A stretch of 43,279 bases of DNA. It comes from Nostoc sp. LPT. Lineage in GTDB: Bacteria; Cyanobacteriota; Cyanobacteriia; Cyanobacteriales; Nostocaceae. Below, in pieces: positions 1 to 9,736 of this stretch. The notes below the pieces were generated by a model. That model searched no databases, had not been told where the DNA came from, and saw only the letters and a list, made by a program, of their open reading frames with translations. Position numbers and translations under genes: made by a program. Numbering within the stretch: the stretch's first letter is position 1; the number at the start of each line of letters is the position of its first letter. The stretch lies in contig NZ_JABXKF010000108.1 in assembly GCF_017115165.1 (NCBI RefSeq), positions 1 through 43,279 on the forward strand, written 5' to 3'.

Positions 1-41
1 TGCTAGATGCAAGTTTTCAGCTTACCTGCTTTGTATACCAA

Positions 42-3000
42 TTAGATAGCTAGGGGGGTAGTTAGGGTAATCTTTCCGGCATTGCCAGAGTTAGTGGTTA
101 CGGCAAAAAGTCCACCGGGTTGAGGTGTGCCTTGGTAGGAATACAAGCCTTGGAAGGTTATGCCTTGTCCGGCGTTGATATCAATATTTCCTGCATTTCC
201 GCTGTTGCTGGTATTACTAATAATTTGACTATTATTGAACGTGACTAAACCAGGACTGATAATCGAGACATTACTAGCATCATCGATACCCTTGGTGTCA
301 TTTTGAATAGAACTGTTATTGAATGTGATATCGCCGAAACTCCTGATGTTAACATCGCCGGAGTGTCCGTTACCACCAACATTCAACTCGTTGCTAGTGA
401 GGATGCGGGTATTCGTCACGAATAAATTTCTAAAGGCTATCAGGCTAATGACACCCCCATTTCCCGCACTGCCGAAAGAGGATGAGGAAGAGACCAAATC
501 GCCAGTATTAAAGCTGCCAGTGGTGGTAACAAGGCTAATGACACCCCCATTTCCCGCATTGCCAACAGAGTACGAGTAAGAGTACAAATTGCCAGTGTTA
601 ATGTTGCCATTGTTGGTATTGATGCTAATATTGCCCCCATTTCTTGCATCACCAGAAGGAGAGTACGAGTAAGAGTGCAAATTGCCAGTGTTAATGTTGC
701 CATTGTTGGCATTGATGCTAATATCGCCCCCATTTCCTGCATCGCCATTTTGAGAATCTGAGGTCGAGTACAAATTGCCAGTGTTAATGTTGCCCTTGGA
801 TGCTTCCAGGCTAATCTCTCCTCCATTGCCATTTAGGGAATTAGAAGACAAAATTCCTCTGGTATTAATGTTGCCATTAATACTCGTGAGTTGGATGAGT
901 GAGCCATTACCGGATTCGGCGCCAGAGTTTAAAGTAGCAGTTTCAATATCACCTTTGGCTTTGAAAACAATTGCTCCACCTCTGCCAGTGCCACCAGAAC
1001 CATCCCAAATTTGGGAGGTGACTGTTCCCTTTGTTGTGTCAATGGCTCCATTGTTACTCGTGAGAGTTATGTCTCCAGCATTCTCACTACCATTCGTCTC
1101 AGAGTTGATGCTACCTGTTGTAATTTTACCGTTGGTTTCTAAGCGAATCGCACCCCCACTACCTGTTGTATTAGAAGGGGAGTACGAGAAACTGTACAAA
1201 TTACTAGCAGCAATGTCACCATTGACGGAGTTGAGACTAATCTCGCCACCATTTGCTGAACTGCCATTTCGAGAATCTGAGGTCGAGTACAAATTGCCAG
1301 TTGAAATATTGCCCTTAGCTTCAAGACGAATTTTGCCTCCATTTCTGACACTGCCAGATGTAGAGTACGAGTAAGATATCAAATCACCTGTGGTGATTTT
1401 GCCGTTGTTGGTTTTAAGGGTAATCGCACCCCCACTACCTGTTGTATTAGAAGGGGAGTACGAGAAACTGTACAAATTACTAGCAGCAATGTCACCATTG
1501 ACGGAGTTGAGACTAATCTCGCCACCATTTGCTGAACTGCCATTTCGAGAATCTGAGGTCGAGTACAAATTGCCAGTTGAAATATTGCCCTTAGCTTCAA
1601 GACGAATTTTGCCTCCATTTCTGACACTGCCAGATGTAGAGTACGAGTAAGATATCAAATCACCTGTGGTGATTTTGCCGTTGTTGGCTTCAAGGGTAAT
1701 CGCACCCCCGTCATTGCTGCCATTGCTAGTATCAAGTCCTTGGGTGGAAATTATTCCAGCACTGTGAATATCAATAGCACCACCATTGGTGGTAATTCCC
1801 TGGATATTTACGTTTCCCAATGCTGTTGCTGTTGTTAAGCTAACTATTGCCCCAGCATCATTAAAACGCTGTAAAGTCATATTTCCATCTAATGTAATTC
1901 CGTCAGGCACAGCTCCAGGACTAGAGGCAGGTACAGTGCCAGAATTGACACCCCCATAAGCCAGAGTACTCTGCCCCGATCGCATAATTAATGCTGAACT
2001 TGTACTCAGGATTGCAGTATCTGGAATTGGAGACAAAGTGCTAGTATCTGGTCTAGTAATATTGATATTGCCCTGAAATCGAATATTACCTGTTGCTTCC
2101 ACTAACAGCGATGCTCCTGTATAGTTAGCCGCTACATCTACATTGCCATTGGCACTGATAATCGGGTCATATAAGCTTACAAAATTTGCCAATCCCCCCG
2201 ATACACTCTTGATGGAAAAACTGCCACCACTACTAAAGCGAGCATCCCCAGAAATAATCCCATCACTGACTAAATTCAGATTCCCCTCACTCACAAACGG
2301 TGTCTGCGTCGAATGATTCAGCGCCAAGATATCAATACCGCCATTTCCAATAACCGTGAGATTCCCTACTGATTGAGCCAAAAATGGAGTCGTCACACTA
2401 TCGCGCACTTTCACCGTATCAGTTGCCTGTAACGTCAAATCTCCCCCAGAGAGTAACTGTCCCTGCAAGTCGAGATTGCCAGCCGATAGAGTAAGATGTT
2501 TCCTAGTTGATAAATTCCCTTGATTAATAATCGCAGTCGGTTGATTGGCAACCTCAGTAAAAAACAGCGCTCCCGGACTCACAGAAAGTAAACTACTCAT
2601 TTGCGGTTGTGGTGCACTGAAATAGCCACTATCCCCCAACTGTATCCGCTCGGCTGTAGTCGCCACAAATGACCCCTGAATATCCAAACTGGCATTCGGG
2701 CCAAATACAATCCCGTTAGGATTGAGCAAAAATAAATTCGCCCCACCCAAAACCCCCAACCTGCCCAAAATATTAGAAGGATTGCCGCCCGTGACGCGAG
2801 TTAAAATGTTCTCAATTCCAGCAGGATTAGCAAAATAAACACTTCTGCCTGACCCCACATTAAACTTCTCAAAACTGTGAAACAGGTTAGCGCCGCGAGT
2901 TGCTCCACCATCAATGCGATCGCTAGGAATTCCCCGTATACTGACATTGGGTGTAACGACAGAACCTTCAACACCCAGCGTCTTGTCAGGCACGATTTGA

Positions 3001-3104
3001 GCCAAGACGCGATCGCTTACTCCGATTGAGAGTACCGCCACTAAAGCGACACAACCCCCAATTTTCCACTCCAAACCTCGATCAAAGCAGCTTTTAACAA
3101 TCAT
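42..3104 (-). CDS. Two-partner-secretion exoprotein (filamentous haemagglutinin N-terminal domain)
   Basis: Predicted secreted beta-helix adhesin of the TpsA class, normally exported by a TpsB/FhaC outer-membrane pore; none is visible here. Residues 1-35 form a signal peptide ending VLA-Q. The TPS domain follows (about 36-160), with ANPAGI at 93-98 and NPNGI at 128-132, the hallmark motifs. The rest is Gly/Asn/Ser-rich beta-helix built of GGxIxLxxNNGxIxTGxL-type turns. A 92-residue block (about 470-561) is repeated almost perfectly at 562-653. The protein ends in mid-repeat (GKITLTTPLAI), which suggests a shortened C-terminus, though a natural end cannot be excluded. It diverges from the CHAT gene across a 988-bp gap. 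Family assignment is firm; adhesion is inferred. Confidence 0.88.
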   Translation of the reverse strand: MIVKSCFDRGLEWKIGGCVALVAVLSIGVSDRVLAQIVPDKTLGVEGSVVTPNVSIRGIPSDRIDGGATRGANLFHSFEKFNVGSGRSVYFANPAGIENILTRVTGGNPSNILGRLGVLGGANLFLLNPNGIVFGPNASLDIQGSFVATTAERIQLGDSGYFSAPQPQMSSLLSVSPGALFFTEVANQPTAIINQGNLSTRKHLTLSAGNLDLQGQLLSGGDLTLQATDTVKVRDSVTTPFLAQSVGNLTVIGNGGIDILALNHSTQTPFVSEGNLNLVSDGIISGDARFSSGGSFSIKSVSGGLANFVSLYDPIISANGNVDVAANYTGASLLVEATGNIRFQGNINITRPDTSTLSPIPDTAILSTSSALIMRSGQSTLAYGGVNSGTVPASSPGAVPDGITLDGNMTLQRFNDAGAIVSLTTATALGNVNIQGITTNGGAIDIHSAGIISTQGLDTSNGSNDGGAITLEANNGKITTGDLISYSYSTSGSVRNGGKIRLEAKGNISTGNLYSTSDSRNGSSANGGEISLNSVNGDIAASNLYSFSYSPSNTTGSGGAITLKTNNGKITTGDLISYSYSTSGSVRNGGKIRLEAKGNISTGNLYSTSDSRNGSSANGGEISLNSVNGDIAASNLYSFSYSPSNTTGSGGAIRLETNGKITTGSINSETNGSENAGDITLTSNNGAIDTTKGTVTSQIWDGSGGTGRGGAIVFKAKGDIETATLNSGAESGNGSLIQLTSINGNINTRGILSSNSLNGNGGEISLEASKGNINTGNLYSTSDSQNGDAGNGGDISINANNGNINTGNLHSYSYSPSGDARNGGNISINTNNGNINTGNLYSYSYSVGNAGNGGVISLVTTTGSFNTGDLVSSSSSFGSAGNGGVISLIAFRNLFVTNTRILTSNELNVGGNGHSGDVNIRSFGDITFNNSSIQNDTKGIDDASNVSIISPGLVTFNNSQIISNTSNSGNAGNIDINAGQGITFQGLYSYQGTPQPGGLFAVTTNSGNAGKITLTTPLAI
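1146..1697. repeat. 276-bp near-perfect tandem duplication inside the exoprotein gene
   Basis: Bases 1146-1421 and 1422-1697 match almost base for base at an offset of exactly 276 bp (92 codons), so the frame is kept. The copies differ by only a few bases, mainly at the two ends (for example around 1412-1417 versus 1688-1693). This indicates a recent duplication or active homogenisation. Weaker copies of the same motif continue from 550 to 850. Confidence 0.93.
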
Positions 3105-4092
3105 AAGGTGGTTTTCTTAACATTTTTGCAAACCTCTACCCGCCCATCTCTCAATCACCTCTGTAGATGTATTCTCTGTATTTACTTATCTTTACATAAT
3201 TAGGTTTTTTCACGCCGACTTTCTTAAATTCTTAAATTAATTAGGATAAGTTAAGTTGGCACAATAAAACCAAACTATATAAATAAAAGTAAGCAAGCTC
3301 AAGCCCTTTTTCCTCCTGTCCCCTGCAAGAATTGCCTGATCCCAACAATAATTATTTACGCCGAGCTACTTATTAGGTTAGTGGCAGTCCAAATCTTAAC
3401 TATAATCTGCCTCATATAACAATTTTATTTATATATATCATTACTAATATAAAATTTGTATTTCGAGAAAACGAAACTGAGTGCCCCTTGCCTCCAAGTT
3501 AAAAATCAAAATTTATTTTAGCTAATGGTGTCAATCCCTGCTAAAATTCCAACTTAACTTTGAAGCTCCACGGCATTGAGTAACTGCTTGCTTAATTCAT
3601 ACAATAAAATCTTTAACTGAAGTTAGGCATTCTCCTATTGTGCAAAGTTAATGGTAAAATAAAGCAATACTGATTGCACAATTAGGCAAATAGCATTGCC
3701 CAAATGTGCAACTTCAGATCGAAATGGAGTTAACCCTATTTTCTTACTACGAAGAGAGAAAAATACTGCCTTACTTCTGAACGCTAATCAAATAAAGAAT
3801 TGTGCGATCGCTAGCGAAATTTATAATTTAAACTTCCTTGTTGAAAAGAGTTATAAAAATAGTGGTTTTAGCTTATTCTCTACTGAAGGTAACAAAAGCG
3901 TCCGAGGAATGCGATGTCTGACGACAAGCCCTCCGGGTGCGCCAGTCGCTCATGGGGGAGACCCCCAAGACCGCGCTGGCTTACCGCTTTGCGTCTACGC
4001 ATTCCTAATGAATGTAAAGAAACATTTCTGTTTCTTAAAAGAGGGGTTAAAACTTAGGACAAAATCTTCCTTGGAACCTATGGTATCCTCCT
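3105..4092. other. Divergent intergenic region between exoprotein and CHAT genes
   Basis: This 988-bp AT-rich stretch must hold the promoters of both divergent genes. I see no convincing -10/-35 pair by eye. The only clear structure is the palindrome-bounded dispersed repeat at 3905-4006. A plus-strand open frame (3696-4151) runs through that repeat and into the next gene in another frame, and I do not consider it a gene. Confidence 0.6.
3905..4006. repeat. Palindromic dispersed repeat (MITE-like)
   Basis: Bounded by inverted AGGAATGCG / CGCATTCCT. Its core, CCAGTCGCTCATGGGGGAGA followed by CCCCCAAGACCGCGCTGGC, recurs with two or three changes at 26161-26211. The GGGGGA...CCCCC centre can fold into a hairpin. 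It has no coding content and resembles the small dispersed repeats common in Nostocales genomes. Confidence 0.7.
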
Positions 4093-6807
4093 ATGCAAAA
4101 CCGATACCGCCAATTTCCTGTCCGTCGCTTTCTGGTAGTTATCTTCTTTAGCAGCCTCACATTTTGCCTGTGGCTGAATCATGTTCCCTTCACTGCTTCT
4201 TTGCAGACAAGATGGGGAGAACTAGCAACAGCACAGCCTCCCAATCCAAGCCAACTCGTACAACAAGGAATTGAACAATATCGCGCCGGAGATGTGCAAG
4301 AGGCGATCGCATCTTGGCAAACTGCCTTAAGTGTCTATCAAAACACCAGTAAACACGATGAAGCGGCAATTGTTCGAGAAAAACTAGCCATAGCTTATCA
4401 GCAACTCGGTCAATTCGGGGAAGCAATCAACTATTGGAAAGAAGCAATTGCCAACTATCGCTCCTCAAGAGAATTTGTGAAAGTGGGACGGTTGCTTACA
4501 GAACTTGCTCAAACCTACAGTCGTTTGGGGCAAAATAGAGAAGCGATCGCGCTTTTATGCGGTGCTTCTGAGACTGATGAAAATTGCCTTGAAAGTGAAG
4601 GAAGTGCTTTGCAAATTGCCCGAAAATTTAGCGATCGCCAGGGAGAAGTGGCTGCTTTGGGAAGCTTAGGAGAAGTGTATCGCCTCTGGGGAAAGTATGA
4701 GCAAGCCATTCAAACTTTAGAGACTAGTTTAAAGATTGTCCAAGAGAATAACCTCTCAGTTTATCGCGCCTCAGTGCTTAATAGTCTTGGTAATGCTTAC
4801 TTTAGTAAAGCTCAACTTAACGAGCAGCGTGCTGATTCCGCTAAGTTAAGAAGTGCAGAGAATAAGGCTAATGAATTCATCACAAAAGCCACTCTTGATT
4901 ACAATAAAGCTTTAGGTTATTTTAATAACAGTCTTGAACTAACCCGCACTCAAAATGACCTATCCGGTCAAATGCAGGGACTTCTCAATTTAATTCAACT
5001 TTATTACCGCCCCAAAATTTCAAAGTTACCTGACAATACTAATCAGGCAGAGCAAGCATTACAATCTGCTTTAACTCTACTTGAGAAACTCCCAAATTCT
5101 GTTAATAAAGTATATGCAGCAATTGATTTAGCCGAAGAACAACTTGTTTTTGTTAGTAATTCTACTTCATTTCAAGCTCAAAGTCTGCCGCGAAAGCTAA
5201 ACGATTCACAAGCTGAGAAACTTCTTCAAAAAGCTGTTTATATTGCTCAAAGCATTAAAGATTCTCGTTCCGAATCATTTGCTTTAGGTAAACTAGGTCA
5301 TCTTTACGAGTGCCGCAAGGACTACAATAAAGCTTTAGATTTTACCAAACAGGCACGCTTGGCAGCCGACCAAAAGCTGCGTGCTAAAGATAGTCTTTAT
5401 TTGTGGGAGTGGCAGGCAGGACGAATTTTCAAGGCACAGGGGAAAGAATCTGAGGCAATTGCTGCTTACGAACGGGCGATCGCAACGTTAGAAGGTGAGG
5501 GCGGTATCCGAGATAATTTATTAATTGCTGAGCGAGACTTGCAATATAGGTTTCGGGATACCGTTAGTCCTCTCTACCGAGAATTTGCTACTTTAAAGCT
5601 AGAGCGTGCTGAATCACTACCGATTGCAAGTCAAGAGTACCAAAAAGAACTGGATTCTGCACTCGACACCATCGATTCTTTGAAACTAGCAGAATTGCAA
5701 AATTACTTCGGCAATGATTGTGTCTTTACCGTTTTTGATAAAGAACGAGTTGATGACTTAGAAAGAGAAGACACCGCCATTTTTAGTTCTATCATTTTAG
5801 AAGACCGCACGGCGATTGTGGTGAGTTTACCCAATCTGGAAAATAAGATCAAGCCCAATGTTGAAAGAAGATTGAAGAATCTGGCATGGATAGATAATAG
5901 TCAAAAATTTAGAGAAGAAATCAAAAACTTCCGTTTAGAAATACAAGAATTTTATGACCATACTGACGCTTTTTTAACACCAGCACAGAATCTATATAAC
6001 CGGATTATTCGCCCTTTCGCTGACGATTTAGACCGAGCAAAAATCAAAACTCTCGTTTTCATCCAAGATGGATTATTACGCAGTATACCAATGGCTGCAC
6101 TCCATGATGGTCACAAATTTCTAATTGAGAAATACGCCATTGCTACGACTCCCGGTTTGCACTTGACATTCCCTAAACCCCAAAATTTCCAAGGTTTGTG
6201 GATGCTAGCTTTGGGGTTAACCCAAGCAGCTACTGTTGATGGTGAAAAATTTAAGCCTTTGGAAAATGTTGCCGATGAAGTCAATCAAGTCACAAAGCTA
6301 TTTCCAGGTAGCAAGAAACTCTTTAATAAACAATTCACTGATGAAGGCTTAAACCAAGAACTTAAACAAGCAAATTACCCGATTATTCACATTGCCACTC
6401 ACGGACAGTTTGGCACTATTCCAGAAGATAGCTTTTTAGTTACAGGTAATAATAAGAAGATTACAATTACTCAGCTAGAGAGTGACATCCGCCGCTTTAG
6501 TGGAGGTTCGGAGCCAATGGAGTTGCTCGTGCTTACAGCTTGTCAAACTGGTGTAGGAGATGACCGTGCTACGCTGGGTATGGCTGGCATCACTGTGCAA
6601 GCAGGCGTTAGAAGTGCTTTGGCTTCCCTTTGGTACGTTGACGATGTTTTTACAAAAGAGCTAGTCGTTAAGTTTTACGAGAATTTGCGATCGCAAATGA
6701 GCAAAGCAGAAGCCTTGAAGGAAGCACAAAAGGCACTGATTAATCAGAACAAGAAGATTCACCCCGCCCAATGGGCACCTTTTATCCTCATCGGTAACTG
6801 GCTTTAG
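4093..6807 (+). CDS. TPR-CHAT domain protein (caspase-like peptidase), exported
   Basis: A 904-residue protein. An N-terminal hydrophobic segment (about 11-33) looks like a signal anchor or signal peptide, placing the rest outside the cytoplasm. Tandem TPR repeats fill about 50-470. A linker follows, and a CHAT domain occupies about 630-904. The caspase-type dyad is visible: His770 in HIATHGQF and Cys817 in LTACQTG, so peptidase activity is plausible. CHAT proteins are clan-CD peptidases, and the TPRs probably bind a partner. It diverges from the exoprotein and converges with the DUF928 gene (16 bp between stops), a grouping known in cyanobacteria. Processing of the exoprotein is a guess. Start: ATG preceded by a weak Shine-Dalgarno; translation directly yields the hydrophobic leader. 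Confidence 0.9.
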   Translation: MQNRYRQFPVRRFLVVIFFSSLTFCLWLNHVPFTASLQTRWGELATAQPPNPSQLVQQGIEQYRAGDVQEAIASWQTALSVYQNTSKHDEAAIVREKLAIAYQQLGQFGEAINYWKEAIANYRSSREFVKVGRLLTELAQTYSRLGQNREAIALLCGASETDENCLESEGSALQIARKFSDRQGEVAALGSLGEVYRLWGKYEQAIQTLETSLKIVQENNLSVYRASVLNSLGNAYFSKAQLNEQRADSAKLRSAENKANEFITKATLDYNKALGYFNNSLELTRTQNDLSGQMQGLLNLIQLYYRPKISKLPDNTNQAEQALQSALTLLEKLPNSVNKVYAAIDLAEEQLVFVSNSTSFQAQSLPRKLNDSQAEKLLQKAVYIAQSIKDSRSESFALGKLGHLYECRKDYNKALDFTKQARLAADQKLRAKDSLYLWEWQAGRIFKAQGKESEAIAAYERAIATLEGEGGIRDNLLIAERDLQYRFRDTVSPLYREFATLKLERAESLPIASQEYQKELDSALDTIDSLKLAELQNYFGNDCVFTVFDKERVDDLEREDTAIFSSIILEDRTAIVVSLPNLENKIKPNVERRLKNLAWIDNSQKFREEIKNFRLEIQEFYDHTDAFLTPAQNLYNRIIRPFADDLDRAKIKTLVFIQDGLLRSIPMAALHDGHKFLIEKYAIATTPGLHLTFPKPQNFQGLWMLALGLTQAATVDGEKFKPLENVADEVNQVTKLFPGSKKLFNKQFTDEGLNQELKQANYPIIHIATHGQFGTIPEDSFLVTGNNKKITITQLESDIRRFSGGSEPMELLVLTACQTGVGDDRATLGMAGITVQAGVRSALASLWYVDDVFTKELVVKFYENLRSQMSKAEALKEAQKALINQNKKIHPAQWAPFILIGNWL

Positions 6808-6823
6808 GGCAGGGTAAGCGTGA

Positions 6824-7606
6824 TTAGCGTGCGCTGTCTGCAATCTGCTTTAAGTTTTCAATCCGTTTCTCAATAGCTTCCCGTTCTTTTGGTGGCAATT
6901 CTAGTATGGTTTTTGGTGCTTCCCACTTAGCCAAATCTTTTAACAGAGTTGAACCCACTTTTCCCAGTTTCGACACTTGAGCCAGTTTGAGTACTTCATC
7001 TAGCGCATTGTACCATAAACCTGCCTCAGCATAGATATTAGCTTTCTCAACACTATTTACTGCTCTGTTCAATTTAGTTTGCACAGTTGCTGGCATTTTT
7101 ACAACCTCAATATTTGCCTCGTCTACTAAATCACCTGATGGATTATCTGGGTCACAATGAATTACAACCTGTAAGGAATATTCTTTTCCTGGTTGCAGCC
7201 CTAGTTCGTTCTCCGAAAACGGGGATAACTTCATAATCCCCGATGAACTCTGCAATGATATCTTGCGAAGTTCTTTAGGTTTACCGCTTGGAACCCACTC
7301 GTAAATCATGAATTTCATTGACTTGGAAGCAGAGTCACGAGGGACAAACCAAGCGAACGTAGGATCTGAAGATATCGTTCGTCCAACATAATTGCCAGAG
7401 GCAAGAACGGTTAACGGTATATCTTCTCCAGAACATCCTCTAGTCGTTCCTGCATCCGATTTACGGTCTTTCGGGACAGGTTTCTGATCGGCGGGTGTAT
7501 AACTCGCAACAGATGCCGAAGTTACAATTAGCACTAAACTCAGGGTAAAACTGATGACTAGTTTGATGTTAATGCGTTTGTTTAGGAACCACTGAATTGG
7601 AATCAT
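6824..7606 (-). CDS. DUF928 domain-containing exported protein
   Basis: A 260-residue protein with an N-terminal hydrophobic segment (about 14-34, ending SASVAS), probably a signal peptide. The body carries the cyanobacterial DUF928 pattern: a TTRGC segment, PLTVLASGNYVGRT, then TFAWFVPRDSASKS and the beta-rich stretch up to EANIEVVKMP. A helical C-terminus (about 170-260) resembles the helical tails of this family. Its function is unknown. DUF928 genes often lie beside CHASE2 and CHAT genes in cyanobacteria, as here: it is 174 bp downstream of the CHASE2 kinase on the same strand, so it may belong to the same transcript or have its own promoter. Confidence 0.82.
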   Translation of the reverse strand: MIPIQWFLNKRINIKLVISFTLSLVLIVTSASVASYTPADQKPVPKDRKSDAGTTRGCSGEDIPLTVLASGNYVGRTISSDPTFAWFVPRDSASKSMKFMIYEWVPSGKPKELRKISLQSSSGIMKLSPFSENELGLQPGKEYSLQVVIHCDPDNPSGDLVDEANIEVVKMPATVQTKLNRAVNSVEKANIYAEAGLWYNALDEVLKLAQVSKLGKVGSTLLKDLAKWEAPKTILELPPKEREAIEKRIENLKQIADSAR

Positions 7607-7780
7607 TATAATTTTGGTTGAGCAAACATTAATTTAATATATACAAACAAGAGTGCTATAATAGGTATATCTGATTAACATATTAAGTTTGCTAATCATT
7701 CTTCTCACTACTGCCGCAGATGTAAGCGAACAAGCAGGAGCTAAAAAAGTATTATCCTAGAAGCCCTTTTTTATGGAGCT

Positions 7781-9730
7781 TCACATTAAATTGGTATTAC
7801 GTCCTATGCGGGCAAAAATCCAGCTTTTACTCGTAATAGGCCAAGTTAACTCACACAAAGTTCCTTTCTCTTTGAGAGACTTTCGCTGATACTTTCCTCG
7901 TAATTTTCTCGCTAAATTTATACACTGCTTCGTTCCTTGCCCTTCATAATTCGAGTGAATCCCAGTGCCATTATCTTTAATGCTTAGGGTGTACCAGCCT
8001 TCGTTTTGTTTGCCAGTAGCACTCAGACGGGTCACTCCTTTGGCATGTTTCCCGACATTGCATAATGCTTCTTCCAAAAATTGGCAGAGTTCTTGCTTTT
8101 GCTCGATGCTCAAGTATTGCTCGTCAATCGGAGCAAAGGAATAGGCTTTAACTTTGAGCGTTTGAAAGCAGGGAAAGTTTCGCTGGAGTGTATGGCTGTA
8201 GATTTCATATAAAAGGTTGCGAATTGGCAGCTTTAAGTCTAAGATTAGACCACTGCCGAGACGGAGACTTTCCTTTCGGTTTAACGCTTCTAGTTTTAGG
8301 TATTCGCCAACTTCTCGAATTTCGTAGTTTAGATTTTGCAGGTATTCGAGCAATTGATTTTGTTCTAAATCTTGGTCTTGGACGTGCCTCAAAATCTTGG
8401 CTAGTGTTTGCAGGGGCCCATTATGGATTACAACAAATGTCCGCTCAAGGGTGTATTGGCGGATCTCAATCTGAGACCTCAAAAATCGGTCATATTGATA
8501 AAAAGTACTCAAGATTACACCATTGATGACCAAAACGAGTAGTGCTGGCGCTACTGGAATCCACCATTTACTGAGGATGAAGGTATAAGCAATTCCAACT
8601 AAACCAAGGCAGGCAACTGCAACATACACAAGGTTTTTCAATGGAGATTGAGTCAGCCGACCGAGATAAATAGCTAAAACCCCCCAACTGATAATCCAAA
8701 GATATTCCCAACGCTGTGACCAGGTTTCTAAAACGGATTGTTTGTCAAGAACTGCACTGACAATTTGGCTAACAACATGGGCATGAAATTCTACCCCATA
8801 AATTTTACCAGGCGGTTGCAAATTAGCGATCGCATAGGTATCGATGAAGTCTTTAATACTAGGAGCAGTTACCCCAATCAAAACGATGCGTCCACCGAAA
8901 GCATGGCGCAGCAGATTGGGATTACCCTTCCCGTTTTCGATATCGTTAATATCTTTAAGCGATAGCGTGCGAAATCTTTCTCGACCGTTGCGATAATTAA
9001 GAAGTAGCTGAACTCCAAAATCATCAGTTTGCACATAGCCCCCAGAATTTGGCAAAAAACGAGGCAGTTCAGTGGAACCAAACCGCATTGTATTGCGATC
9101 GCGAATACCATTGCTCAGTTTAATGCCTTTAACCTTGAGATAGGTTTCCGCCAACCGTAAAGGTAGGGAAAATGCATATTTTTTATTATTTTCAGGTCTA
9201 TTGGTTCCAAGTATTGCACGCCTGACTTTGCCATCATCATCGGAAAGAACATCTACAAAACCGATTTGTTCTGAGGGTAAGTCGGGGGGTGGCTTAATGA
9301 CTTTGGGTAAGACTTTTTCAACCGCAATCAGATTTTTGATATCTTTAAAGGCTGCAACCAGTTCGGCATGACCGGGTTCAACGGGTATATCTCTAACAAT
9401 ATCAAGACCAATCACTCTGGGCTGGTACTTCTGCAACGTTCTCAGCAGTTTGGCAATCTCATGATCGGGTATAGGGTAATTTCTTATACCTCGTATATCC
9501 TCCTCATTAATTCCGACAATAACAACTCGTTCGTCGATAGGTTCAAAAGGACGCAGGCGGAGAAAGGAGTCAAGAGTTAGCCATTCTATAAATTGCAGTG
9601 ACCCATTCAGCCGAAGGAAGATAATAACTACCAAAACAACAATTCCTGGCAGTGTTGCTATAGACCAGATGGTAATTCCTTGTTTAAATTTGTTCCAAAT
9701 ACCCAGTAACAACAGTTTCTTCCTTAACAA
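7781..9730 (-). CDS. CHASE2-domain sensor histidine kinase
   Basis: A 649-residue membrane sensor. One N-terminal transmembrane helix (about 19-40) leads to an extracytoplasmic CHASE2 domain (about 45-325; VVIVGINEEDI, VIGLDI, GGRIVLIGVTAPSIKD). A cluster of about three helices (345-420) follows. The cytoplasmic part has His436 in VVIHNGPLQ, a HisKA_3/NarL-type phosphoacceptor context, and a HATPase (EEALCNVGKHA; DNGTGI). It should sense an extracellular cue and phosphorylate the response regulator encoded immediately upstream. The start is TTG at 9730, six bases after the regulator's TGA and in the same reading frame; no ATG exists before the first helix. Confidence 0.87.
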   Translation of the reverse strand: MLRKKLLLLGIWNKFKQGITIWSIATLPGIVVLVVIIFLRLNGSLQFIEWLTLDSFLRLRPFEPIDERVVIVGINEEDIRGIRNYPIPDHEIAKLLRTLQKYQPRVIGLDIVRDIPVEPGHAELVAAFKDIKNLIAVEKVLPKVIKPPPDLPSEQIGFVDVLSDDDGKVRRAILGTNRPENNKKYAFSLPLRLAETYLKVKGIKLSNGIRDRNTMRFGSTELPRFLPNSGGYVQTDDFGVQLLLNYRNGRERFRTLSLKDINDIENGKGNPNLLRHAFGGRIVLIGVTAPSIKDFIDTYAIANLQPPGKIYGVEFHAHVVSQIVSAVLDKQSVLETWSQRWEYLWIISWGVLAIYLGRLTQSPLKNLVYVAVACLGLVGIAYTFILSKWWIPVAPALLVLVINGVILSTFYQYDRFLRSQIEIRQYTLERTFVVIHNGPLQTLAKILRHVQDQDLEQNQLLEYLQNLNYEIREVGEYLKLEALNRKESLRLGSGLILDLKLPIRNLLYEIYSHTLQRNFPCFQTLKVKAYSFAPIDEQYLSIEQKQELCQFLEEALCNVGKHAKGVTRLSATGKQNEGWYTLSIKDNGTGIHSNYEGQGTKQCINLARKLRGKYQRKSLKEKGTLCELTWPITSKSWIFARIGRNTNLM

Positions 9731-9736
9731 ATTTTC

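Noticed and set aside
319..1650. Several plus-strand and second-frame open frames inside the exoprotein gene
   Set aside because: They arise from the regular 3n-periodic repeats of the real minus-strand gene; their products are Pro/Leu- or Met/Ala-rich low-complexity sequence.
3696..4151. 151-codon plus-strand open frame before the CHAT gene
   Set aside because: It crosses a palindromic dispersed repeat, overlaps the CHAT start in another frame, and its product has no family features.
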